From an uncultured Dorea sp. (GTDB taxonomy: Bacteria; Bacillota_A; Clostridia; Lachnospirales; Lachnospiraceae): a DNA stretch of 5,183 nt. A program made the position numbers and the translations under genes. A model generated the notes under the pieces. It was not told the origin of the DNA and ran no database searches. It saw nothing but the letters and a program-made list of their open reading frames with translations. The DNA is taken from NCBI GenBank assembly GCA_948468495.1, contig CAOKJI010000184.1:1-5183 (forward strand), in the 5' to 3' direction. Positions 1-4,795 of the stretch are shown in pieces; position 1 is the stretch's first letter, and every line of letters begins with the position of its first letter.

Positions 1-147
1 ATATAATTCCTCGCCACCGAATGACTGAAACGGACTCTCTAACGCCGAATCCAGTAGTCCATAATCCCAAATCCCTTCACACCCTCCAGTAGAATTGATT
101 AACTGACTATGGAGCTTTAAAACCTGTTCTTTTGTCAGACGAATCAT
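1..147 (-). CDS. doc: Doc/Fic-family toxin (death-on-curing), N-terminal part only
   Basis: Forty-nine codons of a gene leaving the window at its left edge. The protein starts MIRLTKEQVLKLH and continues with a GIWDYGLLDSALESPF segment and SFGGEELY. This is the recognisable N-terminus of death-on-curing toxins, whose family pattern is roughly LTxEqvlxlH...GlRDeGLLeSALa.PfqtFgGedLY. Doc toxins are Fic-fold enzymes; phage P1 Doc phosphorylates EF-Tu and stops translation. The catalytic HxFxD/GNKR motif lies beyond the window, so activity cannot be judged. The ATG (145-147) overlaps the antitoxin stop in an ATGA arrangement, so translation is probably coupled to the antitoxin. Family assignment rests on the N-terminus plus the Phd-like partner. 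Confidence 0.85.
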   Translation of the reverse strand, partial: MIRLTKEQVLKLHSQLINSTGGCEGIWDYGLLDSALESPFQSFGGEELY

Positions 148-386
148 TTTGCCAATACCTCATATGCTTCTTTATTCTGCTCAATCAGCCTTTTTGAAAT
201 ACTCATTATATCCTCATCCGATGCAACTGAATCATCCTCGGCTTTACTAAAATCTATTACAAGATATCTCGGAACATTATTTTTTAAAATTACAGCAGTA
301 CCATGTTCATCAACCAATCTTGCAACCTTAGAAAAATTCTGGTTTGCTTCTGTAATGGAAACTAATGTATTTGTATCAATCTTCAT
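144..386 (-). CDS. phd: Phd/YefM-family antitoxin
   Basis: An 80-residue protein of normal Phd/YefM length. The N-terminal half (residues 1-47) has the family layout: a short strand, then ITEANQNFSKVARLVDEHG, then a strand pair AVILKNNVPRYLVI. This half dimerises and binds the operator. The acidic, helical C-terminus (about 55-80, ending AYEVLAK) is the segment that wraps and blocks the Fic toxin in this family. The start is set by AAGGAG at 397-402, ten bases upstream. It overlaps the downstream Doc toxin by ATGA, the usual antitoxin-first order. It has its own promoter (423-451) overlapping palindromic repeats, which fits autorepression by the antitoxin or the antitoxin-toxin complex. Confidence 0.9.
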   Translation of the reverse strand: MKIDTNTLVSITEANQNFSKVARLVDEHGTAVILKNNVPRYLVIDFSKAEDDSVASDEDIMSISKRLIEQNKEAYEVLAK

Positions 387-403
387 GGTCTGACAACTCC
401 TTA

Positions 404-427
404 TATAGAATACTCTATCTATAGTAT
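404..427. promoter_or_regulatory. Overlapping palindromes, probable antitoxin operator
   Basis: TATAGA (404-409) is the inverted complement of TCTATA (418-423), and ATACT (410-414) of AGTAT (423-427). A shorter palindrome, ATAGA-N4-TCTAT, sits at 405-418. They lie between the -10 box and the ribosome binding site of the antitoxin, where Phd-type autorepressors bind. The binding role is inferred from position and symmetry. Confidence 0.6.
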
Positions 428-451
428 ATGCAATTTATAGGATATATTCAA
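423..451 (-). promoter_or_regulatory. Sigma-A-type promoter of the toxin-antitoxin operon
   Basis: On the minus strand the -35 TTGAAT (446-451) and -10 TATACT (423-428) are separated by exactly 17 bases. The -35 lies just after the stop codon of the HU-like gene, so the toxin-antitoxin pair has its own promoter. It could also receive read-through from the upstream gene, as no terminator is seen between them. Confidence 0.75.
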
Positions 452-452
452 C

Positions 453-905
453 CTATTTTTCTTTTAACGGACACCATGCAGGACTAATTTTTGGTGGATG
501 ATTTTCGCCCAGACTTCCCATATCGTCAATCCTTTTCTCATGGTCGCAATAATATTTCTTATATTTGTAGTCATACATCTTCATAAATTCGCATTCACTG
601 CAATGTGGTGCTCTGTATGCATTTTTATGTTCTTCTACAGGTTTTACACCTTTTACAGACCTTTTTTCTCCTTTCTGCCTGTGTATGGAGTCAAAAGCTA
701 TTCTTTCTTTTCGCATATTAGAAGCAAACTTGCCAAAGCCTCTTAGAATAATCTCTTCGCCGTCAATCATGCACTGGGACATTTCGCTTAACAGCGTATT
801 GATGATTAGTTCAATATCATCTTTTTTCAGCCTTTCCTTGTAACCTGTCCTTCCTACGTTTACCTTCTTCCATACTCTGTCAATTAACTGTGGTTTGTAA
901 ATCAT
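453..905 (-). CDS. HU/IHF-like DNA-binding protein with C-terminal Cys/His cluster
   Basis: A 150-residue protein. Residues 6-60 follow the HU/IHF pattern: LIDRVWKKV, a second helix KDDIELIINTLLSEMSQCMIDGE, then EIILRGFGKF, matching the GFGxF signature of HU proteins (usual length about 90). The following DNA-binding arm is not the usual RxGRNPxTGE but a degenerate basic stretch (about 64-90). After residue 100 comes a separate module: C102-x2-C105, C120-x-H122 and SPAWCPL with C145, a spacing that could bind zinc. The start is fixed by AAAAGGAGG (915-923), nine bases upstream. The gene lies behind a long structured leader (about 906-1165) and upstream of the toxin-antitoxin pair. HU-like proteins bend or bind DNA; the role of the Cys cluster is unknown. 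Such small proteins often occur in phages and integrative elements, so an accessory function is inferred. Confidence 0.7.
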   Translation of the reverse strand: MIYKPQLIDRVWKKVNVGRTGYKERLKKDDIELIINTLLSEMSQCMIDGEEIILRGFGKFASNMRKERIAFDSIHRQKGEKRSVKGVKPVEEHKNAYRAPHCSECEFMKMYDYKYKKYYCDHEKRIDDMGSLGENHPPKISPAWCPLKEK

Positions 906-963
906 GTGATTTGTCCTCCTTTTGTTTGTTCCTTTGAAATCATTGTTTTATTTTAGTCTCCTA

Positions 964-987
964 TACAGAGGCTTATTTCGCTCTGTA
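964..987 (-). ncRNA. Small hairpin in the leader of the HU-like gene
   Basis: TACAGAG (minus strand, 987-981) pairs perfectly with CTCTGTA (970-964) around a 10-base loop. The loop and 3' arm contain the AAATAAGCCTC segment needed for the alternative 968-1062 pairing, so the two structures exclude each other. This hairpin is compatible with the terminator-like hairpin at 1051-1096. Confidence 0.5.
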
Positions 988-1062
988 CTGCTCATAAAAG
1001 GGTTAGGGTGGGGATATGGACTATTTGTGCTTCCCTTTTATTCAGCCACTAAAATAAGCCTC
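968..1062 (-). promoter_or_regulatory. Alternative (anti-terminator-like) RNA pairing
   Basis: GAGGCTTATTT (minus strand, 1062-1052) is perfectly complementary to AAATAAGCCTC (978-968), 11 bp. Inside it, ATAAAAGGG (1041-1033) pairs with CCCTTTTAT (1002-994), 9 bp. The first segment is also the 3' arm of the terminator-like hairpin at 1051-1096, so the two folds are mutually exclusive. This is the hallmark of attenuation; function is inferred from pairing alone. Confidence 0.65.
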
Positions 1063-1096
1063 ACAGTTATCCTATTCTCTACTGTGGGACTTATTT
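1051..1096 (-). terminator. Attenuator-type terminator hairpin in the HU-gene leader
   Basis: In the minus-strand RNA, 1096-1081 pairs with 1067-1052 over 16 positions with one G-U pair and one C-A mismatch, around a 13-base loop. The 3' arm ends in CTTATTTT, giving a short U run. The stop codon of the 8-codon leader ORF (1095-1097) overlaps the base of the 5' arm, so a ribosome stalled there would block the hairpin. The U tract is short, so termination efficiency is uncertain. Confidence 0.6.
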
Positions 1097-1121
1097 AGAT
1101 GTCCAAATATTTTGTTGTCAT
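1095..1121 (-). CDS. Putative 8-residue leader peptide MTTKYLDI
   Basis: ATG at 1119-1121 is preceded seven bases upstream by AAGAAGGG (1129-1136), a plausible ribosome binding site. The ORF reads MTTKYLDI and stops at TAA, which overlaps the base of the attenuator hairpin. It sits about 45 bases downstream of a good minus-strand promoter. Order and spacing match leader-peptide attenuators known upstream of mobile-element genes such as tet(M). No run of one amino acid is present, so a specific amino-acid sensor is not suggested; sensing of slowed translation is more likely. Too short for family assignment. Confidence 0.5.
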   Translation of the reverse strand: MTTKYLDI

Positions 1122-1142
1122 ATTAAATCCCTTCTTATATGC

Positions 1143-1162
1143 TGTTGTAAAAGTGTTGTAAA
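1143..1162. repeat. Tandem 9-base direct repeat TGTTGTAAA
   Basis: TGTTGTAAA occurs at 1143-1151 and 1154-1162, an 11-base period of about one helical turn. It lies at or just downstream of the expected transcription start of the minus-strand leader, so it could be a regulator site. The TTGTAA core also occurs in the BceR-type box at 1231-1235 region. Role unknown. Confidence 0.45.
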
Positions 1163-1170
1163 TTCCACGC

Positions 1171-1199
1171 ATGATAAACCGCAAACCCAATAAAATCAA
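1171..1199 (-). promoter_or_regulatory. Promoter for the leader and HU-like gene
   Basis: Minus-strand -35 TTGATT (1194-1199) and -10 TATCAT (1171-1176) with a 17-base spacer. Transcription would start near 1164, placing the leader ORF, the attenuator hairpin and the HU-like gene in one transcript in a sensible order. Confidence 0.65.
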
Positions 1200-1220
1200 G
1201 CAGTTTCAGGATTCGGTAAT

Positions 1221-1236
1221 CTTACAGGATTGTAAG
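1221..1236. promoter_or_regulatory. BceR-family response-regulator box (CTTACA-N4-TGTAAG)
   Basis: A perfect inverted repeat with 6-base arms around GGAT. It matches the TNACA-N4-TGTAA site described for BceR-like response regulators that control BceAB transporters in Firmicutes. It lies about 130 bases upstream of the BceA-like start, which supports the match. The direct repeat GGTAAT at 1215-1220 and 1236-1241 flanks it with a 21-base period. Confidence 0.7.
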
Positions 1237-1273
1237 GTAATTCCATATCTGTCCGCTACCATCCACCGTATAT

Positions 1274-1296
1274 TTGCTGTAATATAAATACAGCAA
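1274..1296. promoter_or_regulatory. Palindrome TTGCTGTA-N7-TACAGCAA at the transporter promoter
   Basis: Perfect 8-base arms (1274-1281 and 1289-1296). The spacer contains TATAAA (1283-1288), a plausible plus-strand -10 box with no good -35 at the right distance; a weak -35 is expected of an activator-dependent promoter. If that -10 is used, the BceR-type box centre lies about 65 bases upstream of the start. The palindrome could be a second operator or an RNA hairpin. Another -10-like TATACT is at 1307-1312, also without a clear -35. Confidence 0.45.
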
Positions 1297-1356
1297 CGCA
1301 ACAGAGTATACTTGAGAATATGCTCCGGCGCAAACACTGCATGAAGCAAAAGAAAG

Positions 1357-1362
1357 AAGGAG
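1357..1362 (+). promoter_or_regulatory. Ribosome binding site that decides the BceA-like start
   Basis: AAGGAG lies five bases upstream of ATG 1368. The in-frame upstream ATGs at 1320 and 1341 have no comparable site, and the residues they would add do not belong to the family. Confidence 0.85.
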
Positions 1363-1367
1363 ACCAT

Positions 1368-2126
1368 ATGCTGCAGATACAAAATATAGAAAAATATTAC
1401 GGCAATAAAAATCAGGTAACCAAAGCCTTAGACCGGGTCAGCTTCGACGTGGACGACGGTGAATTTATCGCCATTATGGGGGCTTCCGGAAGCGGAAAAA
1501 CAACGCTGTTAAACTGCATTTCCACCATTGACGCCATAAGCGCTGGGAAGATTTTCCTGGACGGAACTGATATTTCCGACCTGCCCCAGAGCGCCTTAGC
1601 ACAGTTCAGACGCAGTCGGCTCGGCTTCGTATTCCAGGATTTCAATCTACTGGATACCCTGACTGTAGAGGAAAATATCGGTCTGGCTCTGACCTTAAAC
1701 CACGAGAATCCTCATACCGTAAAGGAGCGGGTCTGCCATGTAGCACAACTTCTTGGCATTCCGGATATTCTGGACAAATTTCCCTATCAGGTATCCGGCG
1801 GGCAGAAACAGCGGGCCGCCTGCGCCAGAGCGATTGCGGCGGGCCAGTCTCTTCTGCTGGCCGACGAGCCCACCGGAGCCCTGGATTCTAAAGCGTCCAA
1901 AAATCTCCTGGAAATCATGGTCCGCATGAACAGGGAAACTGACACGACAATTCTTATGGTAACTCACGACGCATACAGCGCCAGCTATGCCGGACGAATC
2001 CTGTTTCTCAAGGATGGACGGATATTTAATGAACTTCTGCGGGGAGAAAGAAGCCGGGCGGTATTCTATCACGAAATTCTGGATGTACTTGCTTTGCTGG
2101 GAGGTGATATCAGTGACCTTATATAA
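1368..2126 (+). CDS. bceA: BceA-like ABC transporter ATPase (antimicrobial-peptide resistance/sensing)
   Basis: A 252-residue ATPase, the usual BceA length. It shows Walker A GASGSGKTT (residues 38-46), Q-loop Q90, signature VSGGQ (142-146), Walker B SLLLADEP (161-168), D-loop ALDS (171-174) and H-loop H200, so it should be active. The C-terminal tail (LFLKDGRIFNELLRGERSR ... LALLGG) is characteristic of the BceA branch of the MacB/LolD superfamily. It powers the BceB-type permease encoded next, with which it removes or detects cell-wall-active peptides such as bacitracin or lantibiotics at the membrane. Control is probably by a BceR-type regulator through the box at 1221-1236, but no sensor kinase or regulator gene is in the window. 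Substrate is unknown; the symbol marks the family, not proven orthology. Confidence 0.9.
   Translation: MLQIQNIEKYYGNKNQVTKALDRVSFDVDDGEFIAIMGASGSGKTTLLNCISTIDAISAGKIFLDGTDISDLPQSALAQFRRSRLGFVFQDFNLLDTLTVEENIGLALTLNHENPHTVKERVCHVAQLLGIPDILDKFPYQVSGGQKQRAACARAIAAGQSLLLADEPTGALDSKASKNLLEIMVRMNRETDTTILMVTHDAYSASYAGRILFLKDGRIFNELLRGERSRAVFYHEILDVLALLGGDISDLI
2100..2108 (+). promoter_or_regulatory. Ribosome binding site that decides the GTG start of the permease
   Basis: GGAGGTGAT is a near-perfect anti-16S match whose GGAGG ends eight bases before GTG 2113. The upstream ATG at 1987 would add 42 residues read out of frame from inside the ATPase gene and not belonging to the family. Confidence 0.85.
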
Positions 2127-4044
2127 ATTATCTTTCAGAAACGCAAGAAGGCAGGCGAAAGATTACCTTGTCTATTTCGTCACCATCATCGTATCCTCCG
2201 CGCTGCTTTACGCCTTCAACGCGCTGGTATTCTCAGAGGAAATCAGAAACTTATCCGGGATGATGAAAAGCCTCCCCATCTTCATCGTTCTTGCCAGTAT
2301 CGCCGCAGTCTTCATTATCGGCTGGCTGGTACGCTACACGACCGGCTTTATGCTTTTAAGACGCAGCAGAGAATTAGGAACCTACATTCTGTCCGGTCTG
2401 GAACCTGCGCAGGTCTCCCGGCTGTTTTTCCTGGAAAATTTAATTGTCGGCGGTCTTGCATTCCTGCCCGGACTTCTGCTGGGAAGTTTCGTATTCCAGG
2501 CGTTACGGGCTGTTATACTGGCCCTCTTTCAGATGTCCTATACCTTCTCATTCTCCTTTCTGCCAAAGGCTGTGGGGCTTACGCTTTTGTACTTTCTGCT
2601 TATTTATCTCTCAGCGCAGTTAAGAGGGAATAAGCGGATTCGTTCTATGAAAATTTATGACCTCATCTATTATGAACGGCAGAATGAGAAAGCTTTCATT
2701 CAAACGGGAAAAATGCGCAGAAGAATATTTGCCATATCCATCCCGCTGGGAATCGTCGGAACGATTCTGATGACCTTAGGGGAACTGGCATCCGGTCTTT
2801 TAGGCGCAGCATGTATTATCCTGTTCCTTTTTGGATTCTTCATCAGCTTTTCCTCCGGCGTCCCCGCCTGGTTTGAAAAGCGTCCGGAGAAGAAATACGC
2901 CGGAGTGACGCTGCTCATCTTCCGCACTCTCTCCGCCAAACTCGCCACAATGGGCGTCGTCATGGCGGCTATATCACTCCTGTTTACCGCCGTTCTTATT
3001 ACCCAGGGCTCTGGAATGACCTTTGCCGCCATGTTTCAAAACCGGGCAGAACAGGTTTCCGCCTTTGATTTGTTCATCACCGCTAAAATCCCGGATGCAA
3101 CGCTGCCTCATTACATGGACTACATTCAGGATAACATAGCTGTAAAGGATTCCCTTACGTATCAGCTGTATCGCGGACAAGGCACACAAATATCAGAGCA
3201 TGTCAATCCAACCGACTATTCCATCCCCCATTGCGACATGCTTATGCGGTTCAGCGACTATGCCGCTCTGCGCGCTATGCTGGGTTATTCCGAAGCAGCT
3301 CTCACTCCCGGCGAATACCTGATTCACTGTATGCCGCATCTGAAAAATAAGGTGCTGGACGCAGCTTCCGCTCTCAATACAGATGACGGCCCCTTACATC
3401 CCGGCAAAGTTTATACGGAAAATTTTAACCAGCGCTGGTGGGATCAGGGTAATGGAGCCGGATTCGTCATCGTAGTGCCGGACGAACTGGCAGAAAAAAG
3501 GCCCGTCGATTACACCCTCTACGCCGCTATGCTGAAACACCCTGCCAGCGAGGAGCAGTATCAGGCTCTGGATGAGCTCCGGAACACCTACTGCAAGACA
3601 GAATATGATTCCCTGCATCTCAAATCCCATGAGGAAGAAGAAAGCGCCGCCATGATTGCAGTAATCGTATTTCCACTTTACTATCTTGCTCTGATACTTA
3701 CTATGACCGCCGCCGCAATCCTAACCATACAGCAGCTCTCCGAGACGGCGCACTACCGGCGTCAGTTCCTGCTTCTAGATAAGCTTGGCATGGAACGAAC
3801 GGAAATGGCAAAGGCGCTGCGCCGGCAGCTCGCCGTTTATTACACGATGCCGGCCATACCGCCCGTCCTAATCGGCGCACCCATGATATTCAGCGTAGGA
3901 AACGCCGTAGAGCCAGGCACACTGACCGGAGCAAGCCATCCAGCTGTAATCGTAGGAGACTGCCTAATATTGTTCTTCCTGATATATTTCATCTATATCC
4001 TGATGGCATATGTCCGTTTAAAAAAAGATGTGCTTCCCGCATAA
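2113..4044 (+). CDS. bceB: BceB-like ABC transporter permease (FtsX family)
   Basis: A 643-residue permease, matching the roughly 640-650 of BceB. The start is GTG: the protein then begins VTLYKLSFRNARRQAKDYLV, the typical BceB N-terminus. Ten hydrophobic segments fit the family topology: about 20-39, 53-75, 105-131, 153-170, 206-226, 228-250, 279-299, 511-538, 574-597 and 610-633. A large extracellular domain of about 205 residues lies between helices 7 and 8 (about 302-508); in BceB it determines peptide recognition and signalling to the kinase. FtsX-like regions are at about 60-180 and 515-635. A conserved cytoplasmic stretch HYRRQFLLLDKLGMERTEM follows helix 8. The gene overlaps the ATPase gene by 14 bases, so the two are translationally coupled. 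The extracellular domain is too variable to predict the peptide substrate. Confidence 0.92.
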   Translation: MTLYKLSFRNARRQAKDYLVYFVTIIVSSALLYAFNALVFSEEIRNLSGMMKSLPIFIVLASIAAVFIIGWLVRYTTGFMLLRRSRELGTYILSGLEPAQVSRLFFLENLIVGGLAFLPGLLLGSFVFQALRAVILALFQMSYTFSFSFLPKAVGLTLLYFLLIYLSAQLRGNKRIRSMKIYDLIYYERQNEKAFIQTGKMRRRIFAISIPLGIVGTILMTLGELASGLLGAACIILFLFGFFISFSSGVPAWFEKRPEKKYAGVTLLIFRTLSAKLATMGVVMAAISLLFTAVLITQGSGMTFAAMFQNRAEQVSAFDLFITAKIPDATLPHYMDYIQDNIAVKDSLTYQLYRGQGTQISEHVNPTDYSIPHCDMLMRFSDYAALRAMLGYSEAALTPGEYLIHCMPHLKNKVLDAASALNTDDGPLHPGKVYTENFNQRWWDQGNGAGFVIVVPDELAEKRPVDYTLYAAMLKHPASEEQYQALDELRNTYCKTEYDSLHLKSHEEEESAAMIAVIVFPLYYLALILTMTAAAILTIQQLSETAHYRRQFLLLDKLGMERTEMAKALRRQLAVYYTMPAIPPVLIGAPMIFSVGNAVEPGTLTGASHPAVIVGDCLILFFLIYFIYILMAYVRLKKDVLPA

Positions 4045-4153
4045 AGAATGGGCCAAAGCACATTCTCGCGCCGGGCGCGGCCGCCTGCGGCATACTACAT
4101 CTTCCCGGAGGATTTTCATCCTATAGGGAGCGAAGTTTCCTATAGGATGAAAA
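4045..4153. repeat. Palindrome-rich intergenic block, possible dispersed repeat
   Basis: Directly after the permease stop come several inverted repeats. AGAATG/CATTCT (4045-4050, 4061-4066); CGCGC-CGG-GCGCG (4067-4079); GCCG/CGGC (4080-4091); and a long near-perfect hairpin pairing 4113-4130 with 4136-4153 around a 5-base loop, with TTTTCATCCTATAGG and its exact complement as its core. The composition is unlike the genes on either side. Succession of palindromes between convergent genes resembles bacterial intergenic repeat families (REP/BIME-like); only a genome search can show copies. The long hairpin lacks a U run on the plus strand. Confidence 0.5.
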
Positions 4154-4175
4154 AAAGGGGGGCTGTTCCCCCCTT
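4150..4175 (-). terminator. Rho-independent terminator of folT
   Basis: Read on the minus strand: AAGGGGGG (4175-4168), loop AACAG (4167-4163), CCCCCC (4162-4157), then seven T (4156-4150). It begins three bases past the folT stop. On the plus strand the same stem is followed only by TTCATT, so it may stop the convergent transporter transcript weakly. Confidence 0.85.
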
Positions 4176-4177
4176 CA

Positions 4178-4693
4178 TTACACCTGCTGCCCCTTCGCAA
4201 AAACAAACAGCTTCGCCTTTCCAAGTACTCTGCTGACACCGTAAAACAGCGCCACATAGATAGGGAACATCACCGCCTGCTTGATAACCCTTGCAGGCAG
4301 GATTGCAAAAAATGCATTCCCATACAGCAGCGTCAGCCAGTAAGTGTTCAGGCAAATATTAACCAGTATCATCACAAGTCCGTTGGCAAGCGCTACTCTT
4401 CGGATAGTCAGCGGCCGTTTATACAGTATCATGCCATAGATAACGCCGCTGGCTGCGCCGCTAATGGTAAATCCCGGGAAAAACGGTCCGGTGGGACGCA
4501 CCAGATATTTCACAAGATCTGCCGCCCCTCCCATCAATCCTCCCACGACCGGCCCGAACAACATGCCGGTCACCTGCAGGGTGTAGAATCCAAGCACCAC
4601 TGCAATGGCAAGCAGCATTGCCGTCATCGCTAACGCTTTTACGTCTTTCAGCTCATGAAAGGAGTCTCTGAATAGCTGTCTCAAGTTTGTCAT
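4178..4693 (-). CDS. folT: Folate-family ECF transporter S component FolT
   Basis: A 171-residue membrane protein. The start at ATG 4693 is set by AAAGGAGG; an upstream in-frame ATG at 4777 lies in the riboswitch expression platform and is rejected. Hydrophobic segments: about 19-41, 42-62, 73-90, 98-118 and 126-157. Residues 43-78 carry the folate S-component pattern GMLFGPVVGGLMGGAADLVKY ... PTGPFFPGFTISG, and later LLYG.AF..ILPARVIKQ. S components capture the vitamin (folate) outside the cell and use a shared EcfA-EcfA'-EcfT module, not in this window. The upstream THF riboswitch supports the substrate. Odd point: relatives as I remember them have about 15-18 residues (a KIGFSFLPI-like loop and helix start) before GMLFGP that are missing here; after FYTLQ the protein goes straight to VTGMLFGP. 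Confidence 0.88.
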   Translation of the reverse strand: MTNLRQLFRDSFHELKDVKALAMTAMLLAIAVVLGFYTLQVTGMLFGPVVGGLMGGAADLVKYLVRPTGPFFPGFTISGAASGVIYGMILYKRPLTIRRVALANGLVMILVNICLNTYWLTLLYGNAFFAILPARVIKQAVMFPIYVALFYGVSRVLGKAKLFVFAKGQQV

Positions 4694-4702
4694 AAAAAAA
4701 TA

Positions 4703-4710
4703 CCTCCTTT
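4703..4710 (-). promoter_or_regulatory. Ribosome binding site deciding the folT start
   Basis: AAAGGAGG lies nine bases (TA and seven T) upstream of ATG 4693. It immediately follows a GCTGCTGC segment that can pair with AGCAG at 4731-4727, so access may be controlled by the riboswitch. Confidence 0.85.
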
Positions 4711-4777
4711 GCAGCAGCCCGTAAAACTGCTCATAAGCAGGTATTCTCTTACTGTCCGCCAAAAAAAGCGGCAGCAA
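4711..4777 (-). promoter_or_regulatory. Riboswitch expression platform (tentative hairpins)
   Basis: Two hairpins are visible in the minus-strand RNA. One pairs TTGCTGCCGC (4777-4768) with GCGG-A-CAGTAA (4759-4749), with one bulged A, one G-U pair and a U-rich loop. The second, CTGCT-TATG-AGCAG (4740-4727), is followed by TTTT and could be a weak terminator. AGCAG of the second can alternatively pair with CTGCT (4717-4713) next to the ribosome binding site. Which fold is the switch is undecided. Confidence 0.4.
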
Positions 4778-4795
4778 TTCTCTTTCTTATGTGCA

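Larger units (their letters stand above)
906..1367. other. Structured divergent intergenic region
   Basis: 462 bases without a conventional gene between the divergent HU-like gene and transporter operon. It holds, from left to right: the HU-gene ribosome binding site, an alternative hairpin segment (968-978), a terminator-like hairpin (1051-1096), an 8-codon leader ORF (1095-1121), a tandem 9-base repeat (1143-1162), a minus-strand promoter (1171-1199), a BceR-type inverted repeat (1221-1236) and a second palindrome (1274-1296). Each is listed separately. Confidence 0.8.

Noticed and set aside
498..746. Plus-strand frame of 82 codons rich in Phe and Ile
   Set aside because: It is the reverse of the Lys-rich HU-like gene, which has a strong ribosome binding site and a recognisable fold.
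1320..1367. Longer ATPase start giving 16 additional residues (or 9 from ATG 1341)
   Set aside because: ATG 1368 has AAGGAG five bases upstream and gives the standard family N-terminus; the additional residues encode the ribosome binding site region.
1987..2112. Upstream ATG extending the permease by 42 residues
   Set aside because: It reads inside the ATPase gene in another frame; GTG 2113 has an excellent ribosome binding site and the family N-terminus.
4113..4153. Long hairpin as a plus-strand rho-independent terminator for the transporter operon
   Set aside because: On the plus strand it is followed by AAA and GGGGGG, not a U run; it may still slow RNA polymerase or protect RNA ends.
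4048..4257. Small open frames on both strands after the permease
   Set aside because: They run through the palindromic block and terminator; their similarity between strands comes from the inverted repeat, not from protein coding.
4761..4767. Seven T on the minus strand as a terminator U tract in the folT leader
   Set aside because: It lies in the loop of the best local hairpin, with no adequate stem immediately upstream.
4694..4777. FolT start at ATG 4777
   Set aside because: The additional residues are translated from the riboswitch expression platform and ribosome binding site; they are hydrophilic and not part of FolT.
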